A stretch of DNA of 64,000 nucleotides from Rhabditoides inermis. Taxonomy: Eukaryota; Nematoda; Chromadorea; Rhabditida; Rhabditidae. The translations under genes and the position numbers were made by a program. Shown here piece by piece: positions 1 to 15,400 of the stretch. Below the pieces are notes generated by a model, which worked only from the letters and a program-made list of their open reading frames with translations, ran no database searches and was not told where the DNA came from. Where the stretch lies: NCBI GenBank assembly GCA_963966185.1, contig CAWZYM010000308.1, positions 421,001 to 485,000 on the forward strand, given 5' to 3'. Numbering within the stretch: position 1 is the first letter of the stretch; the number at the start of each line of letters is the position of its first letter.

Positions 1-714
1 TCATATGAGACTCACAGGAATCTCATATGAGACTCACATGAATCTCATATGAGACTCACATGAATCTCATATGAGACTCACATGAATCTCATATGAGACT
101 CACAGGAATCTCATATGAGACTCACATGAATCTCATATGAGATTTCAATGAATCTCATATGAGACTCACAGGAATCTCATATGAGACTCACAGGAATCTC
201 ATATGAGACTCACATGAATCTCATATAAGACTTCAATGAATCTCATATGAGACTCACAGGAATCTCATATGAGACTCACATGAATCTCATATGAGACTCC
301 AATGAATCTCATATGAGACTCACAGGAATCTCATATGAGACTCACAGGAATCTCATATGAGACTCACTTGAATCTCATATGAGACTCCAATGAATCTCAT
401 ATGAGACTCACAGGAATCTCATATGAGACTCACAGGAATCTCATATGAGACTCACATGAATCTCATATGAGACTCACAGGAATCTTATATGAGACTCACA
501 GGAATCTCATATGAGACTCCAATGAATCTCATATGAAAAATCTCATATGAATTCCATATGAGACTCACATGAATTCCATATGAGACTCACATGAATTCCA
601 TATGAGACTCACAGGAATCTCATATGAGACTCACATGAATCTCATATGAGACTCACATGAATCTCATATGAGACTCACAAGAATCTCATATGAGACTCAC
701 AGGAATCTCATATG
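1..714. repeat. 22-bp satellite array, block 1
   Basis: Tandem 22-bp monomers: a 12-bp palindrome TCTCATATGAGA followed by a variable 10-mer such as CTCACATGAA, CTCACAGGAA or CTCCAATGAA. The block runs off the left edge of the window. TGA occurs twice per monomer and the period is not a multiple of three, so there is no reading frame. Rarer variants (GATTTCAATG near 141, AATTCCATATG near 550-600) reappear in later blocks in the same order, which marks higher-order repeats. Confidence 0.97.
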
Positions 715-1380
715 AACGTTTTATGCATGCGCTTTTGTTGAATTGGGTCAAGACAAACTGACTCTCTTTACGCAAGTACTTTTGAGAGATAATATATGTG
801 CTTTTATTAAATTTCATAGAAATTTCTTCTCTTACTGATTGTCAAGCTCTTTCGTTCATTGTTATGCACATAATCATGATTTATGACACAATTGGACGGT
901 GGTAGCAAATCATTGAATATACTACTACAGGTCGGGTTTGTTGCGTATGTGCAACCATGTTTTTTCATTGTATTGAATGAAATCATTCTGAAACGACTCT
1001 TTTCTTTGTCTTTTCGGTTGTCGCAGCGTAAGTGCAAGCGTCTTTTCGTCTGCGCATCTGCAAACCGCGTTCTCTCTCGCACCCGGCCGCCTGCCGGGAG
1101 AGAGAGCTAGCAGCCCGAGTGACTGGAAACGACACCCACCCACCCACCCACACGCTGGCCTCTCACCTCATGGGTGCGCGCGATCGCTTATAACTTCTTT
1201 CGGAGAAGAGATGCAAAGATGCCACCGACCAGTGATCTGGCCTACGGAACCGTGCGAATCTAACTAACATGAACTGGATGATTTCACATTGGTGCTAACA
1301 TGTCCTTTTGATATCGCTTCTTGAAAATTCTGGCGCGAGCCTTATCCTAAGCCAAAAGAGAGGGCGCTGCGCGCCCTCTC
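715..1380. mobile_element. Non-satellite island ending in a GC-rich hairpin
   Basis: Unique sequence inserted in the satellite. Its first 120 bases are a diverged relative of the right inverted-repeat arm at 26088-26200 in the other island. It ends in a perfect 10-bp stem (GAGAGGGCGC, 1358-1367; GCGCCCTCTC, 1371-1380) with a TGC loop, directly touching satellite that resumes at TAATGAG. No coding potential is convincing; the 72-91 residue frames at 807-1143 overlap one another on both strands and carry no motif. Most likely a 5'-truncated non-autonomous transposon, possibly Helitron-like because of the terminal hairpin followed by CTAA|T; the class is uncertain. Confidence 0.5.
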
Positions 1381-4300
1381 TAATGAGACTCCAATGAATC
1401 TCATATGAGACTCACAGGAATCTCATATGAGACTCACAGGAATCTCATATGAGACTCACAGGAATCTCATATGAGACTCACATGAATCTCATATGAGACT
1501 GCAATGAATCTCATATGAGACTCACAGGAATTTCATATGAGACTAACAGGAATCTCATATGAGACTCCAATGAATCTCATATGAGAAATCTCACAGGAAT
1601 CTCATATGAGACTCCAATGAATCTCATATGAGACTCACAGGTATCTCATATGAGACTCACAGGAATCTCATATGAGACTCACATGAATCTCATATGAGAC
1701 TCCAATGAATCTCATATGAGACTCACAGGAATCTCATATGAGACTCACAGGAATCTCATATGAGACTCACAGGAATCTCATATGAGACTCACATGAATCT
1801 CATATGAGACTCACAGGAATCTCATATGAGACTCACAGGAATCTCATATGAGACTCCAATGAATCTCATATGAAAAATCTCATATGAATTCCATATGAGA
1901 CTCACAGGAATCTCATATGAGACTCACATGAATCTCATATGAGACTCACAGGAATCTCATATGAGACTCACATGAATCTCATATGAGACTCCAATGAGTC
2001 TCATATGTGACTCACAGGAATCTCATATGAGACTCCAATGAATCTCATATGAGACTCACAGGAATCTCATATGAGACTCACATGAATCTCATATGAGACT
2101 CACATGAATCTCATATGATACTATGAGAAATCTCATATGAATCTCATATGAGACTAACAGGAATCTCATATGAGACTCACATGAATCTCATATGAGACTC
2201 ACAGGAATCTCATATGAGACTAACAGGAATCTCCTATGAGACTAACAGGAATCTCATATGAGACTCACATGAATCTCACATGAGACTCACAGGAATCTCA
2301 TATGAGACTCACATGAATCTCATATGAGACTCACATGAATCTCATATGAGACTCCAATGAATCTCATATGAGACTCACAGGAATCTCATATGAGACTCAC
2401 ATGAATCTCATATGAGACTCCAATGAGTCTCATATGTGACTCACAGGAATCTCATATGAGACTCCAATGAGTCTCATATGTGACTCACAGGAATCTCATA
2501 TGAGACTCACAGGAATCTCATATGAGACTCACATGAATATCATATGAGACTCACATGAATCTCATATGAGACTCCAATGAATCTCATATGAGACTCACAG
2601 GAATCTCATATGAGACTCACATGAATCTCATATGAGACTCCAATGAGTCTCATATGTGACTCACAGGAATCTCATATGAGACTCCAATGAATCTCATATG
2701 AGACTCACAGGAATCTCATATGAGACTCACATGAATCTCATATGAGACTCCAATGAGTCTCATATGTGACTCACAGGAATCTCATATGAGACTCCAATGA
2801 ATCTCATATGAGACTCACAGGAATCTCATATGAGACTCACATGAATCTCATATGAGACTCACATGAATCTCATATGAGACTATGAGAAATCTCATATGAA
2901 TCTCATATGAGACTCACATGAATTCCATATGAGACTCACATGAATCTCATATGAGACTCCAATGAATCTCATATGAGACTCACAGGAATCTCATATGAGA
3001 CTCACATGAATCTCATATGAGACTCACATGAATCTCATATGAGACTCACATGAATCTCATATGAGACTCACAGGAATCTCATATGAGACTCACATGAATC
3101 TCATATGAGATTTCAATGAATCTCATATGAGACTCACAGGAATCTCATATGAGACTCACAGGAATCTCATATGAGACTCACATGAATCTCATATAAGACT
3201 TCAATGAATCTCATATGAGACTCACAGGAATCTCATATGAGACTCACAGGAATCTCATATGAGACTCCAATGAATCTCATATGAGACTCACAGGAATCTC
3301 ATATGAGACTCACAGGAATCTCATATGAGACTCACTTGAATCTCATATGAGACTCCAATGAATCTCATATGAGACTCACAGGAATCTCATATGAGACTCA
3401 CAGGAATCTCATATGAGACTCACATGAATCTCATATGAGACTCACAGGAATCTCATATGAGACTCACAGGAATCTCATATGAGACTCCAATGAATCTCAT
3501 ATGAAAAATCTCATATGAATTCCATATGAGACTCACATGAATTCCATATGAGACTCACATGAATTCCATATGAGACTCACAGGAATCTCATATGAGACTC
3601 ACATGAATCTCATATGAGACTCACAGGAATCTCATATGAGACTCACATGAATCTCATATGAGACTCCAATGAATCTCATATGAGACTCACAGGAATCTCA
3701 TATGAGACTCACATGAATCTCATATGAGACTCCAATGAATCTCATATGAGACTCACATGAATCTCATATGAGACTCCAATGAATCTCATATGAGACTCAC
3801 AGGAATCTCATATGAGACTCACAGGAATCTCATATGATACTCACATGAATCTCATATGATACTCACATGAATCTCATATGAGACTCCAATGAATCTCATA
3901 TGAGACTTCAATGAATCTCATATGAGACTCACAGGAATCTCATATGAGACTCACAGGAATCTCATATGAGACTCCAATGAATCTCATATGAGACTCACAG
4001 GAATCTCATATGAGACTCACAGGAATCTCATATGAGACTCACATGAATCTCATATGAGACTCCAATGAATCTCATATGAGACTCACAGGAATCTCATATG
4101 AGACTCACAGGAATCTCATATGAGACTCACAGGAATCTCATATGAGACTCACATGAATCTCATATGAGACTGCAATGAATCTCATATGAGACTCACAGGA
4201 ATTTCATATGAGACTAACAGGAATCTCATATGAGACTCCAATGAATCTCATATGAGAAATCTCACAGGAATCTCATATGAGACTCCAATGAATCTCATAT

Positions 4301-5686
4301 GAGACTCACAGGAATCTCATATGAGACTCACAGGAATCTCATATGAGACTCACATGAATCTCATATGAGACTCCAATGAATCTCATATGAGACTCACAGG
4401 AATCTCATATGAGACTCACAGGAATCTCATATGAGACTCACAGGAATCTCATATGAGACTCACATGAATCTCATATGAGACTCACAGGAATCTCATATGA
4501 GACTCACAGGAATCTCATATGAGACTCCAATGAATCTCATATGAAAAATCTCATATGAATTCCATATGAGACTCACAGGAATCTCATATGAGACTCACAT
4601 GAATCTCATATGAGACTCACAGGAATCTCATATGAGACTCACATGAATCTCATATGAGACTCCAATGAGTCTCATATGTGACTCACAGGAATCTCATATG
4701 AGACTCCAATGAATCTCATATGAGACTCACAGGAATCTCATATGAGACTCACATGAATCTCATATGAGACTCACATGAATCTCATATGAGACTATGAGAA
4801 ATCTCATATGAATCTCATATGAGACTAACAGGAATCTCATATGAGACTCACATGAATCTCATATGAGACTCACAGGAATCTCATATGAGACTAACAGGAA
4901 TCTCCTATGAGACTAACAGGAATCTCATATGAGACTCACATGAATCTCACATGAGACTCACAGGAATCTCATATGAGACTCACATGAATCTCATATGAGA
5001 CTCACATGAATCTCATATGAGACTCCAATGAATCTCATATGAGACTCACAGGAATCTCATATGAGACTCACATGAATCTCATATGAGACTCCAATGAGTC
5101 TCATATGTGACTCACAGGAATCTCATATGAGACTCCAATGAGTCTCATATGTGACTCACAGGAATCTCATATGAGACTCACAGGAATCTCATATGAGACT
5201 CACATGAATATCATATGAGACTCACATGAATCTCATATGAGACTCCAATGAATCTCATATGAGACTCACAGGAATCTCATATGAGACTCACATGAATCTC
5301 ATATGAGACTCCAATGAGTCTCATATGTGACTCACAGGAATCTCATATGAGACTCCAATGAATCTCATATGAGACTCACAGGAATCTCATATGAGACTCA
5401 CATGAATCTCATATGAGACTCACATGAATCTCATATGAGACTATGAGAAATCTCATATGAATCTCATATGAGACTCACATGAATTCCATATGAGACTCAC
5501 AGGAATCTCATATGAGACTCACAGGAATCTCATATGAGACTATGAGAAATCTCATATGAATCTCATATGAGACTCACATGAATTCCATATGAGACTCACA
5601 GGAATCTCATACAGGAATCTCATATGAGACTCACAGGAATCTCATATGAGACTCACAGGAATCTCATATGAGACTCCTGTGAGTCT
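1381..5686. repeat. 22-bp satellite array, block 2
   Basis: Same 22-bp satellite as block 1. Rare monomer variants recur at fixed distances: GACTGCAATG near 1498 and 4169, and a CTCCTATGAG variant near 2229 and 4902, both about 2.67 kb apart. This shows duplication of multi-kilobase pieces inside the array. The right end is a partial inverted monomer (5670-5686) joined to the DIRS fragment. Confidence 0.95.
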
Positions 5687-6434
5687 CCCCGCTCTCTGGA
5701 TCGATGCCGCTTCCACTCCACTCGCAGCCATTGCGGTAGCCTTTCCAGCTCTCAGTCGGTGAGGGGTGAGACGAGAAACATTGGCGCGCTCCGACAGGGC
5801 GACCAACTCGCGACGCACTGAGTCGGCGGACATTCTCCCTCCGCGGAAGTATCTGAACACCGGTCCCTCGTGCCTCTCTTCTGCGTCGAACTTCTTCCAC
5901 TGCTCGAAGCCCTCGGTGGTGGAGCTGACGTATGTCGTCCTGCAGCGCGCAAGCTGGTCGTTCTTAGCTCGCACGACCCGTATTGAGAGAGTACCTAGAG
6001 AGTAATGGAGTGAGCAAGTGGTTATGGTAGCCAATGTTGTACCTGACGCAGAGTAGTCCAGGTGCTCCCAGTCCGAGTTGACAGTTTCGGAGACTCGAAG
6101 CAGCTCGTGGAACGAGAGCCACGTTAGAGCCGCTGCTCTCCTGTCTCTCCTTGACAGCGAAAGTACCCGATTCAGTTCGCTCATGATGAAGGGCTTGTAG
6201 TGAATGACGCTCCTTCCTCTAGCTGCTGCTGCGATGGCGGCGCCCGCTATCACTCCAAACCGTCCGACGAGGGGTGATAGACCGGCGACATCGCTATAAG
6301 GTGGGGGGAGTTAGAGCGGAAAACAGGATATCAACCGAACCTGGCGGCTGCCGCGACGACTCGTAGCGACGACGCTGACGCTCCTTGTTTCCACTTGACA
6401 AGGAGGAAGGCGACCAGTGTCTCAGCGGTGTCGG
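5687..6434 (-). pseudogene. Tyrosine recombinase fragment of a DIRS-like element
   Basis: A 748-bp fragment on the minus strand, differing from 30839-31586 by only five substitutions that I can count. It holds part of the N-terminal recombinase exon, a 47-bp GT-AG intron and the catalytic exon (open frame 5642-6253). The box I arginine lies in a LLR-x-SE context and the box II H-x-x-R is HRLR. The frame then runs into satellite before the nucleophilic tyrosine, so it cannot be an active recombinase. At the position where the longer copy has a TGA stop (about 31513), this copy keeps an arginine codon (about 6363), so the fragment did not descend from that broken allele. Satellite flanks both sides; the right junction is at about 6434. 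Confidence 0.85.
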
Positions 6435-9400
6435 AGAGAAATCTCATATGAATCTCATATGAGACTCACATGAATTCCATATGAGACTCACATGAATCTC
6501 ATATGAGACTCACATGAATCTCATATGAGACTCACATGAATCTCATATGAGACTCACATGAATCTCACATGAGACTCACAGGAATCTCATATGAGACTCA
6601 CATGAATCTCATATGAGACTCACAGGAATCTCATATGAGACTCACAGGAATCTCATATGAGACTCACATGAATCTCATATGAGACTCCAATGAATCTCAT
6701 ATGAGACTCACAGGAATCTCATATGAGACTCACATGAATCTCATATGAGACTCCAATGAGTCTCATATGTGACTCACAGGAATCTCATATGAGACTCCAA
6801 TGAATCTCATATGAGACTCACAGGAATCTCATATGAGACTCACATGAATCTCATATGAGACTCACATGAATCTCATATGAGACTATGAGAAATCTCATAT
6901 GAATCTCATATGAGACTCACATGAATCTCATATGAGACTCCAATGAGTCTCATATGTGACTCACAGGAACCTCATATGAGACTCCAATGAATCTCATATG
7001 AGACTCACATGAATCTCATATGAGACTCACATGAATCTCATATGAGACTCACATGAATCTCATATGAGACTATGAGAAATCTCATATGAATCTCATATGA
7101 GACTCACATGAATTCCATATGAGACTCACATGAATCTCATATGAGACTCCAATGAATCTCATATGAGACTCACAGGAATCTCATATGAGACTCACAGGAA
7201 TCTCATATGAGACTCACATGAATCTCATATGAGACTCACATGAATCTCATATGAGACTCACATGAATCTCATATGAGACTCACAGGAATCTCATATGAGA
7301 CTCCAATGAATCTCATATGAGACTCACATGAATCTCATATGAGACTCACATGAATCTCATATGAGACTCACATGAATCTCATATGAGACTCACATGAATC
7401 TCATATGAGACTCACAGGAATCTCATATGAGACTCACATGAATCTCATATGAGATTTCAATGAATCTCATATGAGACTCACAGGAATCTCATATGAGACT
7501 CACAGGAATCTCATATGAGACTCACATGAATCTCATATAAGACTTCAATGAATCTCATATGAGACTCACAGGAATCTCATATGAGACTCACAGGAATCTC
7601 ATATGAGACTCCAATGAATCTCATATGAGACTCACAGGAATCTCATATGAGACTCACAGGAATCTCATATGAGACTCACTTGAATCTCATATGAGACTCC
7701 AATGAATCTCATATGAGACTCACAGGAATCTCATATGAGACTCACAGGAATCTCATATGAGACTCACATGAATCTCATATGAGACTCACAGGAATCTCAT
7801 ATGAGACTCACAGGAATCTCATATGAGACTCCAATGAATCTCATATGAAAAATCTCATATGAATCTCATATGAGACTCACAGGAATCTCATATGAGACTC
7901 ACAGGAATCTCATATGAGACTCCAATGAATCTCATATGAAAAATCTCATATGAATTCCATATGAGACTCACATGAATTCCATATGAGACTCACATGAATT
8001 CCATATGAGACTCACAGGAATCTCATATGAGACTCACATGAATCTCATATGAGACTCACATGAATCTCATATGAGACTCACAAGAATCTCATATGAGACT
8101 CACAGGAATCTCATATGAGACTCACAGGAATCTCATATGAGACTCACAGGAATCTCATATGAGACTCACATGAATCTCATATGAGACTCACATGAATCTC
8201 ATATGAGACTCACAGGAATCTCATATGAGACTAACAGGAATCTCATATGAGACTCACATGAATCTCATATGAGACTCACAGGAATCTCATATGAGACTAA
8301 CAGGAATCTCATATGAGACTAACAGGAATCTCATATGAGACTCCAATGAATCTCATATGAGAAATCTCATATGAATCTCATATGAGACTCACATGAATTC
8401 CATATGAGACTCACATGAATCTCATATGAGACTCACATGAATCTCATATGAGACTCACATGAATCTCATATGAGACTCACATGAATCTCACATGAGACTC
8501 ACAGGAATCTCACATGAGACTCACATGAATCTCACATGAGACTCACAGGAATCTCATATGAGACTCACAGGAATCTCATATGAGACTCACATGAATCTCA
8601 TATGAGACTCCAATGAATCTCATATGAGACTCACAGGAATCTCATATGAGACTCACATGAATCTCATATGAGACTCCAATGAGTCTCATATGTGACTCAC
8701 AGGAATCTCATATGAGACTCCAATGAATCTCATATGAGACTCACAGGAATCTCATATGAGACTCACATGAATCTCATATGAGACTCACATGAATCTCATA
8801 TGAGACTATGAGAAATCTCATATGAATCTCATATGAGACTCACATGAATTCCATATGAGACTCACATGAATCTCATATGAGACTCCAATGAATCTCATAT
8901 GAGACTCACAGGAATCTCATATGAGACTCACATGAATCTCATATGAGACTCACATGAATCTCATATGAGACTCACATGAATCTCATATGAGACTCACAGG
9001 AATCTCATATGAGACTCACATGAATCTCATATGAGATTTCAATGAATCTCATATGAGACTCACAGGAATCTCATATGAGACTCACAGGAATCTCATATGA
9101 GACTCACATGAATCTCATATAAGACTTCAATGAATCTCATATGAGACTCACAGGAATCTCATATGAGACTCACAGGAATCTCATATGAGACTCCAATGAA
9201 TCTCATATGAGACTCACAGGAATCTCATATGAGACTCACAGGAATCTCATATGAGACTCACTTGAATCTCATATGAGACTCCAATGAATCTCATATGAGA
9301 CTCACAGGAATCTCATATGAGACTCACAGGAATCTCATATGAGACTCACATGAATCTCATATGAGACTCACAGGAATCTCATATGAGACTCACAGGAATC

Positions 9401-12400
9401 TCACATGAGACTCCAATGAATCTCATATGAAAAATCTCATATGAATTCCATATGAGACTCACATGAATTCCATATGAGACTCACATGAATTCCATATGAG
9501 ACTCACAGGAATCTCATATGAGACTCACATGAATCTCATATGAGACTCACATGAATCTCATATGAGACTCACAAGAATCTCATATGAGACTCACAGGAAT
9601 CTCATATGAGACTCACAGGAATCTCATATGAGACTCACAGGAATCTCATATGAGACTCACATGAATCTCATATGAGACTCACATGAATCTCATATGAGAC
9701 TCACAGGAATCTCATATGAGACTAACAGGAATCTCATATGAGACTCACATGAATCTCATATGAGACTCACAGGAATCTCATATGAGACTAACAGGAATCT
9801 CATATGAGACTAACAGGAATCTCATATGAGACTCCAATGAATCTCATATGAGAAATCTCATATGAATCTCATATGAGACTCACATGAATTCCATATGAGA
9901 CTCACATGAATCTCATATGAGACTCACATGAATCTCATATGAGACTCACATGAATCTCATATGAGACTCACATGAATCTCACATGAGACTCACAGGAATC
10001 TCACATGAGACTCACATGAATCTCACATGAGACTCACAGGAATCTCATATGAGACTCACAGGAATCTCATATGAGACTCACATGAATCTCATATGAGACT
10101 CCAATGAATCTCATATGAGACTCACAGGAATCTCATATGAGACTCACATGAATCTCATATGAGACTCCAATGAGTCTCATATGTGACTCACAGGAATCTC
10201 ATATGAGACTCCAATGAATCTCATATGAGACTCACAGGAATCTCATATGAGACTCACATGAATCTCATATGAGACTCACATGAATCTCATATGAGACTAT
10301 GAGAAATCTCATATGAATCTCATATGAGACTCACATGAATTCCATATGAGACTCACATGAATCTCATATGAGACTCCAATGAATCTCATATGAGACTCAC
10401 AGGAATCTCATATGAGACTCACATGAATCTCATATGAGACTCACATGAATCTCATATGAGACTCACATGAATCTCATATGAGACTCACATGAATCTCATA
10501 TGAGACTCACAGGAATCTCATATGAGACTCACATGAATCTCATATGAGATTTCAATGAATCTCATATGAGACTCACAGGAATCTCATATGAGACTCACAG
10601 GAATCTCATATGAGACTCACATGAATCTCATATAAGACTTCAATGAATCTCATATGAGACTCACAGGAATCTCATATGAGACTCACAGGAATCTCATATG
10701 AGACTCCAATGAATCTCATATGAGACTCACAGGAATCTCATATGAGACTCACAGGAATCTCATATGAGACTCACATGAATCTCATATGAGACTCCAATGA
10801 ATCTCATATGAGACTCACAGGAATCTCATATGAGACTCACATGAATCTCATATGAGACTCCAATGAGTCTCATATGTGACTCACAGGAATCTCATATGAG
10901 ACTCCAATGAATCTCATATGAGACTCACAGGAATCTCATATGAGACTCACATGAATCTCATATGAGACTCACATGAATCTCATATGAGACTATGAGAAAT
11001 CTCATATGAATCTCATATGAGACTCACATGAATTCCATATGAGACTCACATGAATCTCATATGAGACTCCAATGAATCTCATATGAGACTCACAGGAATC
11101 TCATATGAGACTCACATGAATCTCATATGAGACTCACATGAATCTCATATGAGACTCACATGAATCTCATATGAGACTCACAGGAATCTCATATGAGACT
11201 CACATGAATCTCATATGAGATTTCAATGAATCTCATATGAGACTCACAGGAATCTCATATGAGACTCACAGGAATCTCATATGAGACTCACATGAATCTC
11301 ATATAAGACTTCAATGAATCTCATATGAGACTCACAGGAATCTCATATGAGACTCACAGGAATCTCATATGAGACTCCAATGAATCTCATATGAGACTCA
11401 CAGGAATCTCATATGAGACTCACAGGAATCTCATATGAGACTCACTTGAATCTCATATGAGACTCCAATGAATCTCATATGAGACTCACAGGAATCTCAT
11501 ATGAGACTCACAGGAATCTCATATAAGACTCACATGAATCTCATATGAGACTCACAGGAATCTCATATGAGACTCACAGGAATCTCATATGAGACTCCAA
11601 TGAATCTCATATGAAAAATCTCATAAGAATTCCATATGAGACTCACATGAATTCCATATGAGACTCACATGAATTCCATATGAGACTCACAGGAATCTCA
11701 TATGAGACTCACATGAATCTCATATGAGACTCACATGAATCTCATATGAGACTCACAAGAATCTCATATGAGACTCACAGGAATCTCATATGAGACTCAC
11801 ATGAATCTCATATGAGACTCACAGGAATCTCATATGAGACTCACAGGAATCTCATATGAGACTCCAATGAATCTCATATGAAAAATCTCATATGAATCTC
11901 ATATGAGACTCACAGGAATCTCATATGAGACTCACAGGAATCTCATATGAGACTCCAATGAATCTCATATGAAAAATCTCATATGAATTCCATATGAGAC
12001 TCACATGAATTCCATATGAGACTCACATGAATTCCATATGAGACTCACAGGAATCTCATATGAGACTCACATGAATCTCATATGAGACTCACATGAATCT
12101 CATATGAGACTCACAAGAATCTCATATGAGACTCACAGGAATCTCATATGAGACTCACAGGAATCTCATATGAGACTCACAGGAATCTCATATGAGACTC
12201 ACATGAATCTCATATGAGACTCACATGAATCTCATATGAGACTCACAGGAATCTCATATGAGACTAACAGGAATCTCATATGAGACTCACATGAATCTCA
12301 TATGAGACTCACAGGAATCTCATATGAGACTAACAGGAATCTCATATGAGACTAACAGGAATCTCATATGAGACTCCAATGAATCTCATATGAGAAATCT

Positions 12401-15400
12401 CATATGAATCTCATATGAGACTCACATGAATTCCATATGAGACTCACATGAATCTCATATGAGACTCACATGAATCTCATATGAGACTCACATGAATCTC
12501 ATATGAGACTCACATGAATCTCACATGAGACTCACAGGAATCTCACATGAGACTCACATGAATCTCACATGAGACTCACAGGAATCTCATATGAGACTCA
12601 CAGGAATCTCATATGAGACTCACATGAATCTCATATGAGACTCCAATGAATCTCATATGAGACTCACAGGAATCTCATATGAGACTCACATGAATCTCAT
12701 ATGAGACTCCAATGAGTCTCATATGTGACTCACAGGAATCTCATATGAGACTCCAATGAATCTCATATGAGACTCACAGGAATCTCATATGAGACTCACA
12801 TGAATCTCATATGAGACTCACATGAATCTCATATGAGACTATGAGAAATCTCATATGAATCTCATATGAGACTCACATGAATTCCATATGAGACTCACAT
12901 GAATCTCATATGAGACTCCAATGAATCTCATATGAGACTCACAGGAATCTCATATGAGACTCACATGAATCTCATATGAGACTCACATGAATCTCATATG
13001 AGACTCACATGAATCTCATATGAGACTCACAGGAATCTCATATGAGACTCACATGAATCTCATATGAGATTTCAATGAATCTCATATGAGACTCACAGGA
13101 ATCTCATATGAGACTCACAGGAATCTCATATGAGACTCACATGAATCTCATATAAGACTTCAATGAATCTCATATGAGACTCACAGGAATCTCATATGAG
13201 ACTCACAGGAATCTCATATGAGACTCCAATGAATCTCATATGAGACTCACAGGAATCTCATATGAGACTCATAGGAATCTCATATGAGACTCACTTGAAT
13301 CTCATATGAGACTCCAATGAATCTCATATGAGACTCACAGGAATCTCATATGAGACTCACAGGAATCTCATATGAGACTCACATGAATCTCATATGAGAC
13401 TCACAGGAATCTCATATGAGACTCACAGGAATCTCATATGAGACTCCAATGAATCTCATATGAAAAATCTCATATGAATTCCATATGAGACTCACATGAA
13501 TTCCATATGAGACTCACATGAATTCCATATGAGACTCACAGGAATCTCATATGAGACTCACATGAATCTCATATGAGACTCACATGAATCTCATATGAGA
13601 CTCACAAGAATCTCATATGAGACTCACAGGAATCTCATATGAGACTCACAGGAATCTCATATGAGACTCACAGGAATCTCATATGAGACTCACATGAATC
13701 TCATATGAGACTCACATGAATCTCATATGAGACTCACAGGAATCTCATATGAGACTAACAGGAATCTCATATGAGACTCACATGAATCTCATATGAGACT
13801 CACAGGAATCTCATATGAGACTAACAGGAATCTCATATGAGACTAACAGGAATCTCATATGAGACTCCAATGAATCTCATATGAGAAATCTCATATGAAT
13901 CTCATATGAGACTCACATGAATTCCATATGAGACTCACATGAATCTCATATGAGACTCACATGAATCTCATATGAGACTCACATGAATCTCATATGAGAC
14001 TCACATGAATCTCACATGAGACTCACAGGAATCTCACATGAGACTCACATGAATCTCACATGAGACTCACAGGAATCTCATATGAGACTCACAGGAATCT
14101 CATATGAGACTCACAGGAATCTCATATGAGACTCACATGAATCTCATATGAGACTCCAATGAATCTCATATGAGACTCACAGGAATCTCATATGAGACTC
14201 ACATGAATCTCATATGAGACTCCAATGAGTCTCATATGTGACTCACAGGAATCTCATATGAGACTCCAATGAATCTCATATGAGACTCACAGGAATCTCA
14301 TATGAGACTCACATGAATCTCATATGAGACTCACATGAATCTCATATGAGACTATGAGAAATCTCATATGAATCTCATATGAGACTCACATGAATTCCAT
14401 ATGAGACTCACATGAATCTCATATGAGACTCCAATGAATCTCATATGAGACTCACAGGAATCTCATATGAGACTCACATGAATCTCATATGAGACTCACA
14501 TGAATCTCATATGAGACTCACATGAATCTCATATGAGACTCACATGAATCTCATATGAGACTCACATGAATCTCATATGAGACTCACAGGAATCTCATAT
14601 GAGACTCACATGAATCTCATATGAGATTTCAATGAATCTCATATGAGACTCACAGGAATCTCATATGAGACTCACAGGAATCTCATATGAGACTCACATG
14701 AATCTCATATAAGACTTCAATGAATCTCATATGAGACTCACAGGAATCTCATATGAGACTCACAGGAATCTCATATGAGACTCCAATGAATCTCATATGA
14801 GACTCACAGGAATCTCATATGAGACTCACAGGAATCTCATATGAGACTCACATGAATCTCATATGAGACTCCAATGAATCTCATATGAGACTCACAGGAA
14901 TCTCATATGAGACTCACATGAATCTCATATGAGACTCCAATGAGTCTCATATGTGACTCACAGGAATCTCATATGAGACTCCAATGAATCTCATATGAGA
15001 CTCACAGGAATCTCATATGAGACTCACATGAATCTCATATGAGACTCACATGAATCTCATATGAGACTATGAGAAATCTCATATGAATCTCATATGAGAC
15101 TCACATGAATTCCATATGAGACTCACATGAATCTCATATGAGACTCCAATGAATCTCATATGAGACTCACAGGAATCTCATATGAGACTCACATGAATCT
15201 CATATGAGACTCACATGAATCTCATATGAGACTCACATGAATCTCATATGAGACTCACAGGAATCTCATATGAGACTCACATGAATCTCATATGAGATTT
15301 CAATGAATCTCATATGAGACTCACAGGAATCTCATATGAGACTCACAGGAATCTCATATGAGACTCACATGAAGCTCATATAAGACTTCAATGAATCTCA

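Noticed and set aside
1..5686. CRISPR-like array of direct repeats
   Set aside because: The repeats are contiguous 22-bp units with no unique spacers, in a eukaryotic sequence; it is a satellite.
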